Positions 1 through 7,655 of a stretch of 45,560 nucleotides of DNA are shown here, one piece after another. The DNA is from JAAYAY01 sp964429355 (GTDB taxonomy: Bacteria > Planctomycetota > Planctomycetia > Pirellulales > Thermoguttaceae), in contig CAYSCH010000022.1 of assembly GCA_964429355.1 (NCBI GenBank), positions 1 through 45,560 on the forward strand. Direction: 5' to 3'. The notes below the pieces were generated by a model, which saw nothing but the letters and a program-made list of their open reading frames with translations, ran no database searches and was not told the origin of the DNA. Position 1 is the first letter of the stretch. Each line of letters starts with the position of its first letter. Position numbers and translations under genes: made by a program.

Positions 1-256
1 GCCGCTCGCCCGAATAGACACGGAGCGTGCAGGCCTCGATCGGCCTAGTGCATTCGATGGTCAGGTCAATCCGCTGCTGCGGTGGATCGTCGCGGCTGAC
101 GAGCGAGGTGGGGGCGACTTGCAGGCTCGTGGCGTTGTCCGGAGCATCATACGAGATAACGACAGGCAGAAGCGCCGTCAAGTCTCCGCCCGCAGAAACC
201 GAAGGGGGAACAACGAAGACGGCACAAACGAACAGAGCGGCAAGGCGGTGAGGCAT
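1..256 (-). CDS. Secreted glycosidase-like protein, N-terminal fragment
   Basis: The gene is partial: it begins with ATG at 256 and runs off the left edge, leaving about 85 codons. Translating the minus strand gives a signal peptide (MPHRLAALFVCAVFVVPPSV, cleavage after SVSA). The mature start contains VISYDAPDNATS, nearly the same as VISYDGPDNATS at the mature start of the large GH5-like protein encoded at 1416-4040. I infer a third secreted glycan-active protein with the same N-terminal module. After that motif the two sequences diverge, so the catalytic part cannot be assigned. An A/G-rich stretch (AGAAGAAC) lies just upstream of the ATG. It follows the NAGPA-family gene in the same direction after a 175-base gap. 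Confidence 0.6.
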   Translation of the reverse strand, partial: MPHRLAALFVCAVFVVPPSVSAGGDLTALLPVVISYDAPDNATSLQVAPTSLVSRDDPPQQRIDLTIECTRPIEACTLRVYSGER

Positions 257-431
257 GGAAGTTCTTCTTTCCCGCAACTGGTATCGAAACGCGATAGCGT
301 TTGTCAAAGCCCGACACGACGGTTCAGGATCGCCGGCCTGCCAGAGTTCCACATCCGAAACTGGTGCGCCGACGCACGCTCGCTACATGTCCACACTTAC
401 GCCTTTGCGCGTCCGTCTCCCGGGCCGAGAA

Positions 432-1343
432 TCACCGTTTCGAATCCTGTCGTGCTCGAACGCCTATCATGGTGGGAATCGGTCGATGCGAGTCACCCGA
501 CGGGCGATTGACGGTCGTCAGTTCGCCGGACGCCTCATCTCGATAGAGCATGATCGAACTGCCTCCACCGTCCAGATTGATAGCATCGCGACACCCGAGA
601 CTCTGCATCTCCTTGGCCAACTCGTACATGCTGAGCCCGTCGCTATACCCGGCTCTACGTCCGTCAAACACGGCAAGGAACAGAAAACGCCCTGTCTCGT
701 CGGACCCCAGAGCCGTGCGTGGATGCCGCACGCCTCCCGGCTTCGGGATAACACGACCTTCCTGCAGGAGCGTCGCGCAGAAGTCGCCCACACCCTGGCG
801 CATGTCGGTCAAACGCGTCGGGATACCGAGTCGCGGCGTCATGTTGCTGTCCAGCCAGAACGGGGTCCGGCTATTCGCGTCGCGAGAATCGCCCAGGGGA
901 CTCCGTACGGCGGCGTCGGAACAGGCCAGGCCCACGACGTTCACATGCATGCCTTCTTGCCACGGCAGCATCCTGTCTTCGGATCGCACCTTGGTGAATG
1001 CGTTCGCATTCACACCCGCGAGCGCGTTGTGACTCACGAGCAACTCTCCCGGGGGAGTCAGCGCGGCTTCAGCCGGTCCTTGGCCGTCGGGGTCGTCGGC
1101 GACCATCACGGAGAATTCGTATCGTGGGTTCTTCAAATCGATGCGCATACAGGACGTGGCAAGAGGGCGTGGGAGCTTCCTGGTCTCCTGCCAAATCGCC
1201 ACCGGCTGGGGCACCGCGTCGCCCATCGAGGGACGTTGGTCGAGACGCACAAGTAGAGGACTTTCGGCGAATGCCGAGTTGGCCAGCACAATGAGAATGC
1301 AAGAAGAAAGCACCAACAAGTACTGGCTTCGTATCGTAGGCAT
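432..1343 (-). CDS. Secreted phosphodiester glycosidase (NAGPA/DUF2233 family)
   Basis: A 303-residue protein with a signal peptide (MPTIRSQYLLVLSSCILIVL, then ANSAFA). The C-terminal motif INLDGGGSS near residues 255-263, preceded by GCRDA, is the hallmark of the phosphodiester glycosidase family (NAGPA, PF09992), whose founding enzyme removes GlcNAc from GlcNAc-1-phospho-mannose. The VSHNALAGVNANAF segment and the ending TMIGVRA also fit this family. I chose the ATG at 1343 because GAAGAAAAG precedes it and a signal peptide starts there. The alternative start at 1385 would put 14 unneeded residues ahead of the signal. It lies 72 bases downstream of the GH5-like gene and is probably co-transcribed with it, so it may uncap or cleave a phosphodiester-linked sugar. 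The family call is firm; the substrate is unknown. Confidence 0.85.
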   Translation of the reverse strand: MPTIRSQYLLVLSSCILIVLANSAFAESPLLVRLDQRPSMGDAVPQPVAIWQETRKLPRPLATSCMRIDLKNPRYEFSVMVADDPDGQGPAEAALTPPGELLVSHNALAGVNANAFTKVRSEDRMLPWQEGMHVNVVGLACSDAAVRSPLGDSRDANSRTPFWLDSNMTPRLGIPTRLTDMRQGVGDFCATLLQEGRVIPKPGGVRHPRTALGSDETGRFLFLAVFDGRRAGYSDGLSMYELAKEMQSLGCRDAINLDGGGSSIMLYRDEASGELTTVNRPSGDSHRPIPTMIGVRARQDSKR

Positions 1344-1415
1344 GTCGAACTTTTCTTCTTCCATAGCGCCGTTTCCAGGAATCATTCAGAAGCAATCCGT
1401 AATCAGACACCAACA

Positions 1416-4040
1416 CTACTGAATCTCAATCTCGTACCAGACCGTCTCGTATTCCGGCTTGATCTCAATCGCCGAACCGGTCCCGTTGCTCTTCACAGGT
1501 ACCTGACTCTTTCGATTGCCACCCGGATCAAGAGCATAGCAGCGGACACGATCAGCCCCGGCCGGCAGCGCGATCGTGGCCGGAATCCCTTCCACGCAGA
1601 AGGGCCCCTCGCCCCAGTCGTCTTTGACGATAGTAATCGACGTCGGTGTTACCTGCTCGATCTCCATGCCCCGGTTTTGCGCCAGTCCCGTGGCGGTCAG
1701 CAGGATCGTGGCGGGCTGCTTCTTCTCGCCGAAGCCGGTGGCGTGGCGTGAAACGAGCGAGACCGTGGCCCAGTCAAGACGCGTTTCGCCGATGGCAAGC
1801 GTGACGTCGCCCAGTTCAATGGTCCGCCCTTGCGGAAACCCGGTGAACAGCTTCGTATTGGGGGTGTTGACGGTGAAATAGCCGGCGCCGGGTTGCTCCA
1901 TGTTCCATGTCAGTTCACCCGTGTCGCTGACGAAGACCTTCTGGTCGGCGGAGATGCCGTCGACGGTCGCCGGATCGGTGCCGTGTTTTCCGGTGAGATC
2001 GACGGCCGCCTTGTGAATCAGGGTAAGCCGCGAATCGAAGCCGGCCGAGTCGATGCTCGCGCCGACCGCTTTGGAGGCGGTCAGCCGATCGAAGTAGGCT
2101 GGGTAGTCGACGGCCGCGACGACGGAGCGTTTCGCCTCCTGAACGTCGCCTCGCAGGAAGACGGCCGCACAGGCCGGGAAATGGGCCAACACGTCCGTCC
2201 GGTTGATCATGCTGAAGAAGTAGGTGTGCCGCTGGGGCTGGAAGTCGGGCCGGTGATTGTAGGTATATTCAAACACACCGTCCCAACCGTGCAGGCGGCC
2301 GTAGGCCCGCAGCATCGGCTGCCCCTCGGCCCCGTACTGGTTGGGGAAGGGATGGTTGTATTCGCTGACCGTGTACGGTTTGCCGTGCACCCGTTGGGCG
2401 GCCAGACCGCGGATGCAGGCCATCGAGTTGACCATGGACTGGTTGCCAATCCGCCAATCGGCACTGACGGGACTCGGGTGGCACCAATAGGCATGGTTGT
2501 CGACGTAGTCGAGCTCCGCCTGCACAAAGGGCGGACTGTAGCCGAGCTGCGTCCCCGACACGACCGCCTTGACCTTCAACTCGTTCTTGAGGTAATCCGA
2601 CATGCCCACCCAGTAGCTGCGTTCCGTGTCGACGAGGAACTGGTAGAAATCTCCCATGGCCGCAGGTGGGACGTAGCCGGCCAGCTTCACGAGGGGAATC
2701 GAACCGTCTTCGAGCCGCGAGTTCTCATTGAACTGGCTGTCGGCGCCGCTCTGAAAGGAGAGATCGTCGATCTCGCAGGTACCGGTCTTGAATCGGGTGA
2801 GCTGGAACTGCGCCGCGTCGGAATCGTCGGCAGCGGTGAATGAGAAGGAAACTGCCTTCCACTGGGAACCGACGCGGAGAGTCTGGTGCAATCCCAGCGA
2901 CCGCCAGCCCCGCAGCCCATCGGCCACGGCCATGCCGAGAGTGACCTCCCCATTCTCCCCGATCCGCCGCACTCGGAACGAGAGCGTGTAGGGCCGGCCC
3001 TTCTTGACCGACAGGCTGCGGAACAATTTGGGGAAGTACTCTTGCCCTTCCCGGGTGACGGTGATCCTGAGAACGCCCTCGCCGGCCTCACATGCGGCTT
3101 CCGCCGAACCGGAAGAGAGGATCCAAGTCCGGCCATCGATCGAAACCGGCGAGTCGAACGTCCCTTCCGGGATCTGCTCGTCCGACAAGGGCGTGGCAAC
3201 CCACTTCCAGGCCTCGCGCAGGGCGTCCGTCGACGGGTATTTGTTTCGAAGCCACCCGTTCCACTGGCGGCGGAGTTCGGCCGCGTAAGGATCGGGAAGA
3301 CCGTCAACGGCGCCGGAAAAGTATCCCCGAAACAGGGCGTTTTCGTTGTTCAGTTCCACCATGGCCACGCAGGGGTCGGATGCGTAGGCCAGGCCCGTGT
3401 GCGGATTGACATGCGTCAGCAGTTTGGCGGCGTACTCCTTCTGCAACTCGATCATCCGGGGCTCGAAGTTGTCGAGTCCCTTGTCGGCCCAGGGGCGTTC
3501 GTCGGCGCCCGTGAATCCGTCGCGATCATCCCACATGCGAGCCACGTGGAGATTGATGTTGACGTAGATTCCCCGCTTCTTGAAGGCGGCGATCAGGTAG
3601 TCGAGCCGCTCCAGTTGAGCCGGGTCGAGGTTCCGCTGGGTTGCCGGATCGTCGGCAATGATGCCGGGGAGCTTCTCCTCGCGGAAGTTGCCGTACGGGG
3701 CGTCCATGTAGTGGAGCCGCACGCAGTTGATCCCGAAACGGGCAAGCCGGTCGGCCACCTGGTCGGCATCTTCATGGTTGGGGAAATTGGCCGGGCCGGT
3801 CAGGTTTGTCGCATGGAGGCGCACGGGGCCGGCATCATTGACAAAGCGGCCGTTCTCCACTCGGATCGCTCCGTGTTTGCCTGCGGGAGCGTCGAGCAGA
3901 TGAGCCATGCTGGTGGCGTTATCGGGCCCGTCGTAAGAAATCACGAAGGGAAACAGCGGCGCCGGCTCCTCGGCCGGCAAGAAACCGGGAAGGAAACAGC
4001 ACACCGCAGACAGTGCCAGAATGATGAGTCGAGGTCCCAT
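1416..4040 (-). CDS. Secreted GH5-like (clan GH-A) glycosidase with inserted CBM-like domain
   Basis: An 874-residue secreted enzyme. Residues 1-23 form a signal peptide. A short module with FPFVISYDGPDNATS follows, then a TIM barrel. VELNNEN (E233) looks like the clan GH-A acid/base at the end of strand 4, and YTVSEYNHPFPN (E560) looks like the nucleophile of strand 7. Between them, at about residues 293-432, lies a beta-sandwich resembling CBM4/9 carbohydrate-binding domains, with YTLSFRVRR and the ending CEIDDLSF. The last 200 residues appear beta-rich. AAGGAGAACTCCT precedes the ATG at 4040; an open frame continues 45 codons further up but is Arg-rich and lacks such a site. It is paralogous to the protein encoded at 7656-10460. 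The exact GH family and substrate are uncertain; hydrolysis of a beta-glycosidic bond outside the cytoplasm is the likely role. Confidence 0.8.
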   Translation of the reverse strand: MGPRLIILALSAVCCFLPGFLPAEEPAPLFPFVISYDGPDNATSMAHLLDAPAGKHGAIRVENGRFVNDAGPVRLHATNLTGPANFPNHEDADQVADRLARFGINCVRLHYMDAPYGNFREEKLPGIIADDPATQRNLDPAQLERLDYLIAAFKKRGIYVNINLHVARMWDDRDGFTGADERPWADKGLDNFEPRMIELQKEYAAKLLTHVNPHTGLAYASDPCVAMVELNNENALFRGYFSGAVDGLPDPYAAELRRQWNGWLRNKYPSTDALREAWKWVATPLSDEQIPEGTFDSPVSIDGRTWILSSGSAEAACEAGEGVLRITVTREGQEYFPKLFRSLSVKKGRPYTLSFRVRRIGENGEVTLGMAVADGLRGWRSLGLHQTLRVGSQWKAVSFSFTAADDSDAAQFQLTRFKTGTCEIDDLSFQSGADSQFNENSRLEDGSIPLVKLAGYVPPAAMGDFYQFLVDTERSYWVGMSDYLKNELKVKAVVSGTQLGYSPPFVQAELDYVDNHAYWCHPSPVSADWRIGNQSMVNSMACIRGLAAQRVHGKPYTVSEYNHPFPNQYGAEGQPMLRAYGRLHGWDGVFEYTYNHRPDFQPQRHTYFFSMINRTDVLAHFPACAAVFLRGDVQEAKRSVVAAVDYPAYFDRLTASKAVGASIDSAGFDSRLTLIHKAAVDLTGKHGTDPATVDGISADQKVFVSDTGELTWNMEQPGAGYFTVNTPNTKLFTGFPQGRTIELGDVTLAIGETRLDWATVSLVSRHATGFGEKKQPATILLTATGLAQNRGMEIEQVTPTSITIVKDDWGEGPFCVEGIPATIALPAGADRVRCYALDPGGNRKSQVPVKSNGTGSAIEIKPEYETVWYEIEIQ

Positions 4041-4284
4041 AGGAGTTCTCCTTCGTCTGAAATGGTAACGCAGGCGGACGGGGCCTGTCAAAACACCGAC
4101 GCGTCCGCGCGTCCGCGGTGCCAGCCTATAGGAGTTGCTGTCCGGTCTAAACCGTGGAGTCGCGCCGGTTGGCATGCTTTGCGAAAAACTTCAGAATCTA
4201 TGCGAAATTCTTCACACCTGAGGCAGCCGGTGACCGGACTTGAGCATTCGACGCGGAAAGCACAGACATGCCGTCCGCATTTGC

Positions 4285-4312
4285 TTGACATGACCGGTGC
4301 GGTGCCTACATT
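4285..4312 (+). promoter_or_regulatory. Sigma-70-like promoter for the rightward saccharide operon
   Basis: A perfect -35 box TTGACA (4285-4290) is followed after 16 bases by TACATT (4307-4312, 4 of 6 matches to TATAAT). It would start transcription near 4320, giving a leader of about 95 bases before the ATG at 4413. The site is in the 372-base gap between divergent genes (4041-4412). I saw nothing else in that gap that I would call a gene or a clear leftward promoter. Confidence 0.5.
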
Positions 4313-4412
4313 GGCGGGTGCAACGTGCGTCGTCTGCCCTTGGGTTGCACGGATGCGCTTCGTCCTGAAACCGATGAATGAGATCGGGTCACTTGCACGG
4401 AGAGAGCTTGCC

Positions 4413-6416
4413 ATGAGACTTCTTGTGTGGTTTGCATTGATCGTTGCGATGGCAACCTCCCTGCCGGCCGCCGAACCGGCTGTTCCGGCGAAGATCGAAC
4501 TGGATCGCCTCGACTGCCGCTGGACGTTCGGCAATCACGAGCCGATCTCCATGTATCGCCGCATCGGCCGCCAGAGCACGGGCGGTATCGAAGGGGGCGC
4601 CCTCTGGCTGGAAGACTGGCATCACTGGTTCGACAGTGAGGATTGCCCCCGGTTTATGGAAGATCTCGGCCTGAACATGCTCCACTGCCGGTTCTACAAG
4701 GGGATGGGCTGGGAGTACGAATCGCAGGATTTTCCCAACGTGAAGCGGTTTGTGGAGAACTGTCACAAGCACAACGTCCGTGCCCTGGCCTACGTCCAGT
4801 TTTGCACGCTGTACTACGAGATCATGTCGGACGAAATCCCCGACTTGGCCGACTGGGCGGGCGTCGACCGATACGGCGACAAGCTCACGTGGGGCAGCGC
4901 CTACTATCGCTGGAGTCCGTGCATCAACGCACCGGGTTTCGAACCTTACCTGAAGAAGGTCGTCAAGATCGCCCTGGAAGAGGGCGGACTGGACGGCATC
5001 ATGTTCGACAACTGCGGTGTGCCGCCCTGCTATTGCGATCGCTGCGCCGGCCTGTTCCGTGAGCACCTGGCCAAGGTGCCCGATCCGGAGACACGGTTTG
5101 GCATTCCCACCGTCGCCCATGTGCTGCCACCGGTCCACAGCGGATACGGCGAGATCCAGGATCCCGTCTACCAGGAGTGGATCCGCTTTCGCACGGAACG
5201 CATGACGGCCCTGTACCGCCGGCTCTACCTGCACGCCAAGGCCTGCAAGGCGTCGGCCATCGTCAGCGGAAACGTCGCCAACATCCGCCGTGCCAACATG
5301 GCCGATTCCACCGGCCTGATTCCCACCGACCTGGCCGACTGCTTCGACATCTTCGTGTCGCAGTCGGGCAACGCCCCGGGCGTGGTCGACGGCTGCGTGG
5401 TCAATCGAGTTCGGGAAATCAAGCTCTCGACGGCAGTTGACACGCCGATTCTGGCCCTGTGCGACAGCGACGCCGGCGGTGCTCGCGAAGATCAGACCAA
5501 GGGAGAGGCCCTGGCGCTGGTCGAAGACGCCGTGTTCGGCGGGATTCCCACCGATCGCACGGTTCTCAAGGCCGATCGCGAAATGGTCTCACCTCGCCGC
5601 CTGGCCGTCCACCGGGCGATGCTCAAGCAGTTCAACGAAACCGTGGACGCCGGCCGCCAGGGGCTGGCTGCGCCGAGCTATGAACCGGTGCGACTTCTCT
5701 ACTCGCGGGAGTCGATCATGTTCTCCGAGGAATCTCACCGCGCCGTGCTCAGCGCCGAGGAGATCCTGCTGCAGAATCACGTGCCGTATGGCCTTCTGCC
5801 CTGTTCAGCAGATACGCCCTTGGTGATCCCCGATAACGGCGAGGTGCTTCTGGTTTGCGACCAACGCTGCCTTTCTGATCTGCAGTTGGACGCCCTTGCG
5901 GATTTCGCAAAAAAGGGCGGACGTCTGATCGTTACCGGCCAGTCGGGCCAGTACGACGAACTCTACCGCCAGCGGCGAGAGAATTCGCTTGTCGAGGCGC
6001 TCAAGGGCTGTGAGAACACGATTCGGCGAGAGCAGGCCGACAAGGCGACCATCCGCGGGAGCGGGTGGGCGATCAAGGTCGCCGCCACGAAGGAAGACGG
6101 CCGGCATTTGACGGCCGATCTCGATGCCGTCTGGTCGCCACGAGTCCGGATTCAGGCACCGCCCTCGGTTCTTGGCGAGGTCAGGCAAGACGGCACTGCG
6201 ATGTACGTTCATCTGGTGAACTACGCTCGGGAGCCGGTGGGGCCGGGAACTCGGATCGAGTTTGCCAAGAGAGACTTCACCTCGGCCGGCTGCACGTTTG
6301 CCGCTCCCATGGAGGGCCGTGCCCCGGCTCCGATCACGGCCAAGGAGACAGAGAAGGTGTACGTATTGGATCTTCCGGCGTTTGCCGACTATGCCGTGGT
6401 GACGATCCCGAACTGA
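4413..6416 (+). CDS. Secreted GHL6-like glycoside hydrolase
   Basis: A 667-residue protein with a signal peptide (MRLLVWFALIVAMATSLPAA). The region at 60-220 reads like the hypothetical glycosyl hydrolase 6 family (GHL6, PF14871), a TIM barrel related to GH42/GH13-like folds. DGIMFDN (D199) ends a barrel strand and is followed by CYCDRC (C206, C208, C211), a cysteine cluster typical of this family that could bind a metal. The C-terminal part around residues 460-540 looks like the Rossmann-type GATase/trimerisation domain of GH42 enzymes (GGRLIVTGQSGQ). I chose the ATG at 4413, preceded by GGAGAGAG. The frame is open for 1.5 kb upstream, but that part is antisense to the leftward glycosidase gene. 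It is the first gene of the rightward operon. No enzymatic activity is established for this family as far as I recall. Confidence 0.75.
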   Translation: MRLLVWFALIVAMATSLPAAEPAVPAKIELDRLDCRWTFGNHEPISMYRRIGRQSTGGIEGGALWLEDWHHWFDSEDCPRFMEDLGLNMLHCRFYKGMGWEYESQDFPNVKRFVENCHKHNVRALAYVQFCTLYYEIMSDEIPDLADWAGVDRYGDKLTWGSAYYRWSPCINAPGFEPYLKKVVKIALEEGGLDGIMFDNCGVPPCYCDRCAGLFREHLAKVPDPETRFGIPTVAHVLPPVHSGYGEIQDPVYQEWIRFRTERMTALYRRLYLHAKACKASAIVSGNVANIRRANMADSTGLIPTDLADCFDIFVSQSGNAPGVVDGCVVNRVREIKLSTAVDTPILALCDSDAGGAREDQTKGEALALVEDAVFGGIPTDRTVLKADREMVSPRRLAVHRAMLKQFNETVDAGRQGLAAPSYEPVRLLYSRESIMFSEESHRAVLSAEEILLQNHVPYGLLPCSADTPLVIPDNGEVLLVCDQRCLSDLQLDALADFAKKGGRLIVTGQSGQYDELYRQRRENSLVEALKGCENTIRREQADKATIRGSGWAIKVAATKEDGRHLTADLDAVWSPRVRIQAPPSVLGEVRQDGTAMYVHLVNYAREPVGPGTRIEFAKRDFTSAGCTFAAPMEGRAPAPITAKETEKVYVLDLPAFADYAVVTIPN

Positions 6417-6484
6417 AGCGGAAGAACCGCGAAACACTCGAACATCGCGAGAGAACCTTGGCCCTCCCTATAGGAGTTCGACCC

Positions 6485-7603
6485 GTGAAACCGCAACTGA
6501 CTCGGCGCAGATTCCTCCACACGGCCGCGGGCGGCTCCGTTGCGATTGCCGCCATCGGCGCCGTGCAAAGACCGCCCCTGTTGGCGGACGGTACCGCAGC
6601 GCAGGAGGGCGCCTTCACGTTGGCAACGATGCCCCGTATCGACGTTCACACGCACATCGGCAACACGTGGGCGGTACTGGACGAAGTGATGGAATTGCGT
6701 ACCGCACTCCGTCAGAAACTCGATCTGGATCTGGCGATGTGGGTGGGGCTGGGGCGTGCCGAACCGCCCGATATTGCTGAGATGCACCGGCGTTATGAGG
6801 GACGCATTCAGTTCTGCGTCAGCGACTTCGAGATCCAGCACGGCCGTCTGTTCCGTTTGTCTCCGGAAGATCTCGCCGGGTGGCACGAGCGAGGCGTGGT
6901 CGGATTCAAGCTCTACCCGGGCTGGCAGCGCGGCATTCAGATCGACCGGGCCGAAAACGATCCGATCTTCAGCAAGATGGAGGAGATCGGCATGGTGGCA
7001 GCTTCGCCGCACGTGAGCAATCCCTGCGGCACCTTCGGCCGGCGGACGGAATGGTTTTCCGAACCGGTGGAGTTCTGGCGTCAGCAGCGCGCGTGGGAGA
7101 ATGTACTGAAGAAGCATCCGAGACTGACGGTTGTCAATGCCCACATGCTGTGGCTGTGCTACTCCGACGAACAGTTGGACTGCCTTCGCTACATGCTGGA
7201 AACGTATCCGAACTTGAACATCGACCTGGCCACCACGCCCGTGTTTCTCCACGCCGTGGGACGCGACAACCTCCGCGATTTCATGATCGCGTATGCCGAT
7301 CGGATTCTGTTCGGAACCGACATGGCCAGCAAGTGGTTTTCCCCGGTTCTCGACAAGCAGTTTCCGAGCATTCGCGACAAGGTTCCCCAGTATGAGCGGT
7401 ATTTCACGTTTCTGGAAACTGACAAGGAAGTGCCGAGCGGCATCGAGGACGAACACAAAATGCAGGGATTGGCGTTGCCGCTGGAGGTGCTCGAGAAGAT
7501 CTATTTTCGCAATGCGATGCGGATTTACCCGCACATTGCCGAAGCGTTGAAACAGTTGGGCTATTTCGCCGGAAAGGGCACGGGTCAGGCGGCGCGTTCG
7601 TGA
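6485..7603 (+). CDS. Tat-exported amidohydrolase-2 family metal-dependent hydrolase
   Basis: A 372-residue protein starting at GTG 6485, eight bases after AGGAG. The N-terminus has a twin-arginine signal (TRRRFLHTAAGG plus a hydrophobic stretch), so it is exported folded, probably with metal bound. The mature part is an amidohydrolase_2 TIM barrel: IDVHTHIG (H55 and H57), GVVGFKLYPG, VNAHM and the late FGTDM (Asp of the metal site). The family includes decarboxylases and lactonases such as those acting on uronate- or aromatic-derived substrates; which reaction applies here is not visible. It begins 68 bases after the GHL6-like gene and 52 bases ahead of the second GH5-like gene, so an operon is likely. 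A lactonase or a deacylating role on a released sugar would fit the context, but that is inference. Confidence 0.8.
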   Translation: MKPQLTRRRFLHTAAGGSVAIAAIGAVQRPPLLADGTAAQEGAFTLATMPRIDVHTHIGNTWAVLDEVMELRTALRQKLDLDLAMWVGLGRAEPPDIAEMHRRYEGRIQFCVSDFEIQHGRLFRLSPEDLAGWHERGVVGFKLYPGWQRGIQIDRAENDPIFSKMEEIGMVAASPHVSNPCGTFGRRTEWFSEPVEFWRQQRAWENVLKKHPRLTVVNAHMLWLCYSDEQLDCLRYMLETYPNLNIDLATTPVFLHAVGRDNLRDFMIAYADRILFGTDMASKWFSPVLDKQFPSIRDKVPQYERYFTFLETDKEVPSGIEDEHKMQGLALPLEVLEKIYFRNAMRIYPHIAEALKQLGYFAGKGTGQAARS

Positions 7604-7655
7604 GTCGTGTTCGGCGGACGTGGTCGACCAACAAGTTCAGAAGGGAAACGAAATC

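Noticed and set aside
287..302. AAACGC-GATA-GCGTTT hairpin between the first two leftward genes
   Set aside because: The six-base stem is short and has no T-run or conserved partner; too weak to call a terminator.
255..1256. Plus-strand open frame of 333 codons
   Set aside because: It is fully antisense to the NAGPA-family gene, which has a signal peptide and family motif; the plus-strand product has no recognisable features.
2886..4412. Long plus-strand open frame leading into the GHL6-like gene
   Set aside because: It is antisense to the leftward GH5-like gene and has the composition expected from high-GC shadow frames. The signal peptide and ribosome site at 4413 mark the true start.
4126..6478. 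Repeated TATAGGAGTT at 4126 and 6469 as a regulatory element
   Set aside because: The copy at 6469 is simply part of a ribosome-binding site, and the ten-base match is probably chance.
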